Positions 5,742-12,654 of a DNA stretch of 14,790 nt are shown here, piece after piece. The stretch covers positions 1-14,790 of the forward strand of contig JBIOYL010000057.1 in assembly GCA_044870185.1 (NCBI GenBank), read 5' to 3'. Origin of the DNA: JBIOYL01 sp044870185. Its GTDB lineage: Bacteria; Actinomycetota; CALGFH01. Position 1 is the first letter of the stretch. Each line of letters starts with the position of its first letter. Below the pieces are notes generated by a model, which did no database searches, was not told where the DNA came from, and was given only the letters and a program-made list of their open reading frames with translations. The position numbers and the translations under genes are program-made.

Positions 5742-7711
5742 GGCGAAGCGCACTCGCCCCGGCCAGGCTCGCGGCCGGCCTGGCGCTGGCCGGGCTCGCG
5801 GCCGGCGTGGCCTTGGCCGCCGGCCCGGCGGCCGCCCAGCAGGCGCCGCTCAACGTGGACCTGCGGGACGCGGACACGTCCAGCACCGACCACATCTCGG
5901 CGACGGTGGCGCTGTCCGGCCCGGCCTGGGCGGGCGAGCGGCTGGCTGCCGAGGCGTTCCGGGCCACCGTCAACGGCCGGCCGGTGACGATCAAGGCGGC
6001 GAGCCCGCTGGCGGCGACCGGCAGGGAGGTCGCCGTCGTGCTCGCGATCGATGTGAGCGGCAGCATGAAGGACGCCAACAAGCTGGCAGCGGCCAAGGCG
6101 GCCGCAGACGCCTTCCTGGACGCCGTGCGCAACCGCGAACGGGTCGGCCTGGTGACGTTCTCGAGCGCCGTGACGGTGGCCCAGGAGCCGACCCCGAGCG
6201 CCGGGAAGCTGCGCTCGGCGATCCGGCGACTGCAGGCGGGCGGCAACACGAGGCTGTGGGACGCGGTGGTGCAGGCATCCGAGCTGCTCTCGGCCGAGAC
6301 CGCGCAGCGCAACCTGATCCTGCTGTCCGACGGCAAGGACGACGGCTCCCAGGCGGCGCTGCCGGCCGCGATCGACGCCGCCAAGAAGGGCGACGTCACC
6401 ATCTACACGGTCGGCCTGGGCGGTGGGCAGGACCAGGACCTGCCCGCGCTGGCCAAGCTTGCCGCCGCCACCCATGGTCGGTTCTCCACCGCGAGCAAGG
6501 CCGACCTGGCCGGGCTGTACGCCAGGCTCGGGCAGGAGCTGTACTCCCAGTACGTCGTGGACGTCACCCTGCCCCGCGGGCTCACCAGCCAACAGGTCGA
6601 CTTCGCCCTCACCGTCACCGTCGGCGGGGCCAGCGGGACGGTCGCGCGGAAGCTGCTGCTGCGCCAGCTCCCTCGGACGGCCAGGTCAGGGCCGGCGGGC
6701 CTGCAGCCCGCCGCGCCGCTCAGCCGACTCGAGACGCCCGCCGGCCTGTACTTCATCGCGGGGCTGGTCTTCGTCGCGGTGCTGCTGTTCACCGCGGTCC
6801 TCGTCTCCTCACCCCCGGGGGGTGGCAGGCCGTACCGGGCGCTGCGGCAGCGCCTGTCCCACTACTCGCTCACCCCCGCGCTCGCACCGCCAGCGACCGT
6901 GTTCGGGTCGAGCGAGCTGGCCGGCAGGGCGACCCAGCTGGCCGAGGCGCTGGTGCGCCGCGGGAACCTCGAGGAGACGTTCCTGGGCCGGCTGGAGGCG
7001 GCCGGGTCGAAGCTGCGGGTCGCCGAGTTCGTGCTCATCTCCCTGGCGTGCGCATTCGCCCTACCGCTGCTGCTGCTCGTGCTGTCCCGCAATCTCCTGG
7101 TGGCCGCGCTCGGCGTGGTGCTCGGCGTCGCCGGCCCGTTCTTGTGGCTGTCGGTCAAGGCGTCCCGTCACCGAGCCAAGTTCGCCGAGCAGCTGCCCGA
7201 GACGCTGCAGCTGCTCGCGGGTGCGCTCCAGGCCGGGCACAGCCTGCTCCAGGCGGTCGACACGGTCGTGCAGGAGGGCGAGGACCCGGTGGCGAGCGAG
7301 TTCCAGCGGGTGCTGACCGAGTCACGGCTGGGCATGCCGCTGGAGGACGCGCTCCAGGGCACGGCCAAGCGCATGCGCAGCCTCGACTTCGAGTGGACGG
7401 TGATGGCGATCAACCTGCAGCGGCAGGTCGGCGGGAACCTGTCCGAGGTGCTGAACACGGTCGCGGCCACGATCCGGGAGCGCTACTTCCTGTTCCGCCA
7501 GGTGCGCACCCTGTCGGCCGAAGGGCGGCTGTCGGCCATCATCCTGTCCGTCCTGCCGTTTCTGATGTTCTGCGCCATCATGATCCTGAACCCGACCTTC
7601 CTGGCGCCGCTGTACACCACGTCGATCGGGCTGGTGCTGCTGGTGGTCGCGGGGATCCTGATGGGCCTCGGGATGCTCTGGCTGAAGAAGCTGACGACGA
7701 TCAAGGTCTAA
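5738..7711 (+). CDS. tadB: VWA domain-TadB fusion, pilus inner-membrane platform
   Basis: This 657-residue protein joins two modules. Residues 1-34 look like a signal peptide with an A-x-A-type end. A von Willebrand A domain (about 98-280) carries a complete MIDAS set: D105-V-S107-G-S109, T171 and D198 (L-L-S-D-G-K-D-D-G), so metal binding is likely. A transmembrane helix at about 337-358 follows. The TadB module has two more helices, a cytoplasmic T2SSF domain (about 482-605, opening F-A-E-Q-L-P-E-T) and two C-terminal helices. By topology the VWA lies outside and T2SSF faces CpaF inside. The ATG at 5738 overlaps the cpaF stop (ATGA); GTG at 5732 is possible. Ordinary TadB proteins are about 300 residues, so the added part is roughly half the protein. 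VWA domains bind proteins; its target here may be the TadG-like protein or an external surface. Confidence 0.88.
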   Translation: MRRSALAPARLAAGLALAGLAAGVALAAGPAAAQQAPLNVDLRDADTSSTDHISATVALSGPAWAGERLAAEAFRATVNGRPVTIKAASPLAATGREVAVVLAIDVSGSMKDANKLAAAKAAADAFLDAVRNRERVGLVTFSSAVTVAQEPTPSAGKLRSAIRRLQAGGNTRLWDAVVQASELLSAETAQRNLILLSDGKDDGSQAALPAAIDAAKKGDVTIYTVGLGGGQDQDLPALAKLAAATHGRFSTASKADLAGLYARLGQELYSQYVVDVTLPRGLTSQQVDFALTVTVGGASGTVARKLLLRQLPRTARSGPAGLQPAAPLSRLETPAGLYFIAGLVFVAVLLFTAVLVSSPPGGGRPYRALRQRLSHYSLTPALAPPATVFGSSELAGRATQLAEALVRRGNLEETFLGRLEAAGSKLRVAEFVLISLACAFALPLLLLVLSRNLLVAALGVVLGVAGPFLWLSVKASRHRAKFAEQLPETLQLLAGALQAGHSLLQAVDTVVQEGEDPVASEFQRVLTESRLGMPLEDALQGTAKRMRSLDFEWTVMAINLQRQVGGNLSEVLNTVAATIRERYFLFRQVRTLSAEGRLSAIILSVLPFLMFCAIMILNPTFLAPLYTTSIGLVLLVVAGILMGLGMLWLKKLTTIKV

Positions 7712-7718
7712 AGGTCTA
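7703..7718 (+). repeat. 8-bp tandem duplication across the tadB stop
   Basis: AAGGTCTA is present twice in a row at 7703-7710 and 7711-7718. The junction forms the TAA stop of the TadB gene, and without the second copy the frame would end at TAG in the same place. The following AGGTGAGG (7718-7725) is the ribosome site of tadC. It is probably a slippage event with little effect. Confidence 0.6.
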
Positions 7719-7727
7719 GGTGAGGTC

Positions 7728-8672
7728 ATGCCTGCTGCGCTGTTCCTGCTCGCCGGTGGCGCGGCGCTGTTCGGCGCCGTGTTCGCCGTGGTGTTCTCGG
7801 TGCAGTCGCTCGTGCTCGAGCGGCGCCAGGCGTACCGGACGATCCGCGCGCTGAGCGTCATCCAGCTGACGCCCGGCGACATCCGCAACCGGGAGCTGGC
7901 CCGACCGACCAGGGAACGGGTCATCATCCCCCTCTACCGGACGGCGCTCGCGATCGCCCGGCGGTTCACGCCGATCGGCGCCCGGGACAGCCTGCGGACC
8001 AAGCTGCTGCTGGCCGGCAGCCCGGCCGGATGGGACGCCGACCGGGTCCTGGCCTCGAAGGTGGCCACCCTCGCCCTCGGCATCCTGCTTGGTCTGCTCA
8101 TCCTGTTCGTGCCCATCACGCCATTCTCCATGCCCATCAGGCTCATCGTGTTCGCCCTGTGGTGCGTGCTCGGCTACTACCTGCCGAACCTCGTGCTGGC
8201 CAACCTGGCCCAGCGTCGGCAGACCAAGATCCGCGAGGCGCTGGCCGACTCGATCGACCTGCTCACGATCAGTGTGGAAGCCGGGCTCGGGTTCGATGCC
8301 GCCCTCGCGCACGTGTCGAGATTCACCGACGGACCCCTGGCCGAGGAGTTCTACCGGACCCTGCAGGAGGTCCAGCTCGGACGCAGCCGCAACGAGGCGA
8401 TGCGCAACCTGGCCGAGCGTTCCAACGTCCCCGAGCTGAAAACGTTCGTGCTGGCGATGGTCCAGGCTGATATCTTCGGTATCTCGGTGGCCAACGTGCT
8501 CCGCGTCCAGTCGAAGGAGATGAGGCAGAAGCGCCGCCAGCGGGCCGAGGAGAAGGCCATGAAGGTGCCCATCAAGGTCCTGTTCCCTGTCCTGTTCTGC
8601 ATCTTCCCGGCACTGTTCGTCGTCATCCTCGGCCCGGCCGTCATGAGGCTGATCCCGGTCCTCGCCAGGTAG
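7728..8672 (+). CDS. tadC: TadC, second pilus platform protein
   Basis: This 314-residue integral membrane protein pairs with TadB as the inner-membrane platform that couples CpaF ATP hydrolysis to Flp polymerisation. Hydrophobic helices lie near residues 2-24, 108-150 (probably two helices) and 282-312. The T2SSF domain spans about 165-290, including the D-S-I-D-L-L-T-I-S-V-E-A-G-L-G-F-D-A-A-L signature, which aligns with the matching segment in TadB. A basic run (K-E-M-R-Q-K-R-R-Q-R-A-E-E-K-A) precedes the last helix, as is usual for TadC. The ATG at 7728 follows AGGTGAGG (7718-7725) at good spacing. It lies 16 bases after tadB and 15 bases before the next gene, so co-transcription is likely. 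Length and order are normal for the family. Confidence 0.92.
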   Translation: MPAALFLLAGGAALFGAVFAVVFSVQSLVLERRQAYRTIRALSVIQLTPGDIRNRELARPTRERVIIPLYRTALAIARRFTPIGARDSLRTKLLLAGSPAGWDADRVLASKVATLALGILLGLLILFVPITPFSMPIRLIVFALWCVLGYYLPNLVLANLAQRRQTKIREALADSIDLLTISVEAGLGFDAALAHVSRFTDGPLAEEFYRTLQEVQLGRSRNEAMRNLAERSNVPELKTFVLAMVQADIFGISVANVLRVQSKEMRQKRRQRAEEKAMKVPIKVLFPVLFCIFPALFVVILGPAVMRLIPVLAR

Positions 8673-8687
8673 GAGCTCGACCGTTTC

Positions 8688-11156
8688 GTGTCCCGCCACA
8701 TCGTGCTCGTCTCGCACGACGCGTCGCTCGCGATCGCGCTGCGAACGCTGCTCGAGGACCCGGACTCGGTGCTGCACGTCTCCTCGGTCGAGGAATGGGA
8801 CGACCTGGGCGAGGAGGAGGCGACCGCGGTGGTCGTCGACGCACCGAGCTCGCAGCGCGGCGCGCTGGTCCGCCAGGTGCGGGCAAGGTTTGACGGGCGG
8901 CTCGTCCTGCTGGCCGGGCAGATGGACGGTGCGGCCGAGGCGGCCGAGGATCCGGCATGCCTGGTCGTGCGTCGCCCGTTCGAGATGGTCGAACTGTGGG
9001 CCGTGCTCACCGCACCGTCCGAGCGGGACCGCGCCGACCAGCCGGGGCCGAGCGCCGGCGGCGGTCCCGCGCCGGCGGCCGACCGGGGCGGTCCCGCGCC
9101 CGCATCGGCCCCGGTTGCCGACCGGGCCATGCCGTCTCCCCGACCCGGCAAGCGGTCGGGTGAGCCGTCCGCCTCCCGCAAGCTGGAGGCCGAGAACCTG
9201 TACGCGTCGGCCTGGAGCTGGCGGATCCGCCGCTACCAGCGACCGAAGGCGCCCGACCGGCCAAGCGCCCCGCCTGCCACCGCCCTGCCCGGTCCGCCCG
9301 TCCCGCCACCGGAAGCCGGATCCCACACAGAGCCGGGTGCCAGGCCGCCCGCCCCACCGTGGTCGCCTGGGCAAGAACGACCTCGCGTGAGCGAGCCGTC
9401 CCCCCAACCCCCCGACCCTGGCGGGTCGTCGCTTCGGCGCCTGCTGCGCCCGTTCGGCCGTCGCCGCCCGACCGGCGACGTGGGCCTGCTGGGGCCGCCT
9501 CCCCGGCCCCCCGAGCCGGCCCAGAAGCCGCCGATCTCCCCGGCGGCTTCTTCTGACCTGGCGGCCGACCGCCCCGCCGCAGCGACCAGGCCCCTCCCGA
9601 CGGAGCAACCGACCGGCCCCAAGCCGTCAGCCGTGCCAGACGCGGCAGCGCCCAGGTCCAACGCGGCGCCGTCCAGACCCAACGCGGCGGCCCCCGGGTT
9701 CGACGCGGCGGCGCCGTCCAGGTCCCGTGAGCTCCCACGGCGCGACGGTGGTCGAGCTGCCGTTCGGCCGACCGGCGGGGTGGCCCCACCGAAGCCCGCG
9801 GCACCGGCCCCACCGAAGCCCGCGGCACCGGCCCCACCGCGGGTGGACCAGTCAGGGCCCCGGCCCGCCAGCCAAGCTGCTCGGCCGAGCGCCAGACCCG
9901 CCCCGCCGGGATCGGAAGCGAGACCCAGGACGGCGGATGGGGCCGCGGCGGGGCAGCCGGCGGCGCCACGCCGGCCCCTGCCGCAACGGACACCAGGGGC
10001 GTCGGGCGCAACGGCCGGACCGCCGCGGAGCGCTCCCGCTGCGCCTCCGCAGGCACGCCAGGTGGCTCCACCGCGGCCCACCGCGCCCAGGCCGCAGCCG
10101 GGCGGCCGGCCGTCACCCAATGCTCCACCTGCCGGACCACCACCCTTCGCTCCGCCCGCTGCCCGGCCTGCCACCTCGCCGCCCTCGCCGCGACCGGCGC
10201 CCTCCGCGCCGCCTGTCACGCCGGCGCCTGCCCCTCACCCGTCTGCCGCGCCAGCACCCGCCCCTCGCCCACCTGCCGCGCCGGCGCCTGCCGCTCGCCC
10301 GCCTACCGCGCCGGCGCCTGCCGCTCGCCCACCTGTCACGCCGGCGCCTGCCGCTCGCCCGCCTGCGGCGCCGGCGAGCCGGCCCGACCCGGCGGCCGCC
10401 CCGACCGCACAGCCCCCACCAGCCCCCACGCCGTCTCCGGCCTCCCCGGCGCCCGAGCCCGAGGCCAGCCCTGCCCAGGAGCGCCGGGCCCGAGGAGCCC
10501 TGGCCCGCTTCGCCTTCGTCTTCAAGCCGGAGCGACCGCCTCCAGTCACACCGCCACCCCCGCAGCCCACCACCGAGGCGCCACAGGTGACCTCACGCCA
10601 GGACGCCCTCACGCTCGAATTCCAGCGCCTCACCGCGTCGCTCGAGCAGGTGAGCCACGTCCTCGGCAGCCAGCCGATCGAGTTCTACGAGCACAACATG
10701 CCGGAGGTCGCCGCCCAGGAGATCGCCATGCGGGTGGCCGCCAACATCGTGGTCGTGCTCCTCGACGACGGGGAGGGCGTGCTCGAGGTGTCCGGCGGCG
10801 TCGGCCTGACCGCGGCCGAGCGGCGCATGACCGTCGACTACAGCCGCGACGTGCTCCGCGAGCTGTTCCGGGCGGGCGCCGGGCTCATCGAGGACACCGA
10901 TCGCGTCAGGGGAGCGCTGGGCGGCATCCCCGGCAGCCGGGCGGAGACACTGATCATGGTCCCGCTGATCTACGAGCGGCTCGGCTTCGGGGTCCTCGTC
11001 GCCGGCCGCCGTCACCGCGCCGACGGCCGCCCCACCCTGACCTTCAGCGACCGCGAGGTGGAGACCCTGGTCGCCTTCGGACGGGACGCCGCCCCGTCGC
11101 TGCGGGCCACCGTGCTGCTTCGTCACCTGAAGCATCAGCTCAAGGTCGACCGGTAG
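8688..11156 (+). CDS. Receiver-like / Pro-Ala linker / GAF-like protein, unknown role
   Basis: This 822-residue protein has three parts. Residues 1-108 resemble a response-regulator receiver: I-V-L-V-S-H-D11, a candidate phospho-acceptor D51 (V-V-V-D-A-P), and V-V-R-R96-P97-F98 where receivers usually have K-P-F. Residues about 110-630 are Pro/Ala/Arg-rich and probably disordered, with five 10-residue repeats (512-561) and a doubled P-P-K-P-A-A-P-A unit. Three short basic/aromatic islands interrupt it (164-187, 247-261, 599-617). Residues about 640-822 look like a GAF domain, with L-I-M-V-P-L-I and L-G-F-G-V-L-V-A-G strands and a helical end. No signal peptide or membrane helix is seen, so it is probably cytoplasmic. 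GTG at 8688 follows AGGAG (8671-8675) at a long 12-base spacing. Being last in the Tad operon suggests signal input or scaffolding; that is inference. Confidence 0.75.
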   Translation: MSRHIVLVSHDASLAIALRTLLEDPDSVLHVSSVEEWDDLGEEEATAVVVDAPSSQRGALVRQVRARFDGRLVLLAGQMDGAAEAAEDPACLVVRRPFEMVELWAVLTAPSERDRADQPGPSAGGGPAPAADRGGPAPASAPVADRAMPSPRPGKRSGEPSASRKLEAENLYASAWSWRIRRYQRPKAPDRPSAPPATALPGPPVPPPEAGSHTEPGARPPAPPWSPGQERPRVSEPSPQPPDPGGSSLRRLLRPFGRRRPTGDVGLLGPPPRPPEPAQKPPISPAASSDLAADRPAAATRPLPTEQPTGPKPSAVPDAAAPRSNAAPSRPNAAAPGFDAAAPSRSRELPRRDGGRAAVRPTGGVAPPKPAAPAPPKPAAPAPPRVDQSGPRPASQAARPSARPAPPGSEARPRTADGAAAGQPAAPRRPLPQRTPGASGATAGPPRSAPAAPPQARQVAPPRPTAPRPQPGGRPSPNAPPAGPPPFAPPAARPATSPPSPRPAPSAPPVTPAPAPHPSAAPAPAPRPPAAPAPAARPPTAPAPAARPPVTPAPAARPPAAPASRPDPAAAPTAQPPPAPTPSPASPAPEPEASPAQERRARGALARFAFVFKPERPPPVTPPPPQPTTEAPQVTSRQDALTLEFQRLTASLEQVSHVLGSQPIEFYEHNMPEVAAQEIAMRVAANIVVVLLDDGEGVLEVSGGVGLTAAERRMTVDYSRDVLRELFRAGAGLIEDTDRVRGALGGIPGSRAETLIMVPLIYERLGFGVLVAGRRHRADGRPTLTFSDREVETLVAFGRDAAPSLRATVLLRHLKHQLKVDR
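9782..9829 (+). repeat. Two 24-bp direct repeats in the linker
   Basis: A 24-bp unit beginning GGCCCCACCGAAGCCCGCGG is found at 9782-9805 and 9806-9829, with a third partial copy from 9830 to 9839. It encodes two copies of P-P-K-P-A-A-P-A. The copies are identical, so the duplication is recent or homogenised. It lies in frame within the linker of the receiver-GAF protein. Confidence 0.75.
10221..10370 (+). repeat. Five 30-bp in-frame tandem repeats
   Basis: Five 30-bp units run end to end at 10221-10250, 10251-10280, 10281-10310, 10311-10340 and 10341-10370. Each encodes a ten-residue variant of P-A-P-A-A-R-P-P-x-[AT]. Units 3 to 5 are nearly identical; units 1 and 2 are more diverged (His for Arg, Pro for Ala). 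Whole-codon periodicity keeps the frame open whatever the copy number, so length variation between strains would change linker length without breaking the protein. Confidence 0.8.
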
Positions 11157-12654
11157 CCGGCCGACCGGATCCGAGCGGTGAGCGGCGGACGTAGATGCGC
11201 TGCTCGCCGGCGGCAAACGCAGGCCGCCAGGCACCCGACGACTCCAGGTCGCCGACCAGTCCGGGGGTCTGCTTGGCGCTGGTCACCACGTAGGTCACGC
11301 CGTCGCGCCGGAGGAGCCGCTCCGCGTCGTAGCGCCCCGCCGTGATCGCGGCGTAGTCGGCCCAGAAGCGCCTGGAGTACAGCTCGATGCGGGAGTCGGC
11401 GGCCACCTGCACCCTGGGACCGAGCCGGAACTCCAGGTACGAGCCCCACGGCTGGTAGTTGTACATGCGGCCCGGCTGCGGATGGGCGGCCAGCCACTCG
11501 GCCGCGGCGACCGGCGCCGACTGCAGGGCCGGCCGGTCCCTGAGCAAGGCGCCTCGGACGCTCGGCATGGCCACCGTCAGGGCGGCCGCCAGGGCGAGCA
11601 GCACGAGCCCGGTCAGCAGCGGGGAGCCGCGGTCGGCGGCCGCCGGGCGGCCCGGCCGCTCACGGGCCAGCGTGCACAGCGCGATCGGCAGGGCCAGCCC
11701 GAACCACAGCTCGGCGCGGGACGTCCACAAGGCCAGCACGGCCAACGGCACGATGCGGATGAGCTGGTCGGCGGCCCGGCTCGCCACCCCGCGGCGGGCC
11801 ACGGCCACCCCCAGCACGGCGAGGCCGGCGAAGAAGCCGACGTCCTCGCCGCTGCGCAGGCTCGGCGAGGTCCACTCGGTCACCCCCCTCGTGATGGTCG
11901 GGTTGGTCGACACGGCGACCGCATAGCGCAGCACGCCGATGCCCCACGGGTTCACGAGCAGGGCGGCGAGGCTGGCGACGCCGACCAGCAGCATGCGCCG
12001 CACCCCGGCCAGGTCCCGCCCCCACAGCGCCGCGGCCGCTTCGAGCGCGACCAGCACCAGGCCCATCGTGAACGCGCCGTGGACGTTGGCCCACACGAGC
12101 ATGAGCAGCGGGATCGCGAACGCGGCCCGTGGCCGGGATCGAGCCACCTCCAGCAGGTACAGCTCGGCCGCGAACAGCGGGACCGAGAGCATCTGCGGCC
12201 GGGGAGAGAACACGAAGGCCGAGCTTGCGTAGCCGGCGAGCAGTGCTCCGGCGATCACCCGCAGGTTCGCCGTCCGCCGCCGGCAGGCCGCCGCCACCAG
12301 CGCCCAGCCGGCCAGGGTGAGCGCGGCGTTGGCGACGGTGACGAGCGGGAACCCGCCGCGCCGCCACAGCCCGTACAGCACGAGCTGCGCGCCCCAGTTC
12401 TGATCCAGCCACCGTGCGCTGGCGGTCGGCCAGGCGAAGACGTCGTGCCGCAGCAGGCCGTGCCCGCCCAGCATGAGCGCCCCGGTCCGGACGTGGTAGG
12501 CGAGGTCGATGGCGCCCGGGCGGGCGGCGAGCTGCATCAGCGTGATGCCGCCGAGGGCGACCACGACCCACAGGCGCGGGAGCGTCAGCCAGCCCCCAGA
12601 GCGCCCAGGCGCTGGGGCGGGCGCCCGCGTCTCCTTGGCCGTGACCGAGCTCAC
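11140..12654 (-). CDS. Polytopic membrane protein resembling GT-C glycosyltransferases
   Basis: This 504-residue protein has about nine to eleven hydrophobic helices. After the first helix comes I-D50-L-A-Y-H54-V-R-T-G and then H-D71-V-F, an acidic extracytoplasmic loop as in GT-C enzymes that use lipid-linked sugars. Further motifs are W-A-N-V-H-G-A-F and V-N-P-W-G. The C-terminal soluble part reads Y-N-Y-Q-P-W-G-S-Y-L-E-F-R-L and A-D-S-R-I-E-L-Y, a pattern I know from uncharacterised bacterial membrane proteins of this type. I place the start at the GTG at 12654, whose GTGA overlaps the stop of the ATPase gene upstream. An upstream in-frame ATG (12855) would run 67 codons through that gene and is unlikely. 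Its 3' end overlaps the 3' end of the plus-strand gene by 17 bases. Envelope or pilin glycosylation is possible but unproven. Confidence 0.7.
   Translation of the reverse strand: MSSVTAKETRAPAPAPGRSGGWLTLPRLWVVVALGGITLMQLAARPGAIDLAYHVRTGALMLGGHGLLRHDVFAWPTASARWLDQNWGAQLVLYGLWRRGGFPLVTVANAALTLAGWALVAAACRRRTANLRVIAGALLAGYASSAFVFSPRPQMLSVPLFAAELYLLEVARSRPRAAFAIPLLMLVWANVHGAFTMGLVLVALEAAAALWGRDLAGVRRMLLVGVASLAALLVNPWGIGVLRYAVAVSTNPTITRGVTEWTSPSLRSGEDVGFFAGLAVLGVAVARRGVASRAADQLIRIVPLAVLALWTSRAELWFGLALPIALCTLARERPGRPAAADRGSPLLTGLVLLALAAALTVAMPSVRGALLRDRPALQSAPVAAAEWLAAHPQPGRMYNYQPWGSYLEFRLGPRVQVAADSRIELYSRRFWADYAAITAGRYDAERLLRRDGVTYVVTSAKQTPGLVGDLESSGAWRPAFAAGEQRIYVRRSPLGSGRPATGRP

Noticed and set aside
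4248..5753. A 501-codon minus-strand open frame
   Set aside because: Antisense to CpaF, which has every catalytic motif in place; the antisense product has no recognisable domain.
7716..9608. A 630-codon minus-strand open frame
   Set aside because: Antisense to TadC and the start of the receiver-GAF protein; composition-driven, no motifs.
9007..10219. Two long overlapping minus-strand frames opposite the Pro/Ala linker
   Set aside because: The linker has extremely GC-rich repetitive codons, so several frames stay open. The plus frame is supported by its domains at both ends and by repeats that keep its phase.
10221..10370. A CRISPR-like array
   Set aside because: Units are contiguous with no unique spacers and lie in frame within a coding region.
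9727..10590. A second plus-strand open frame within the linker (287 codons)
   Set aside because: It reads the same repeats in another phase, giving Arg/Pro-rich sequence with no domain, and would need an internal start without a good ribosome site.
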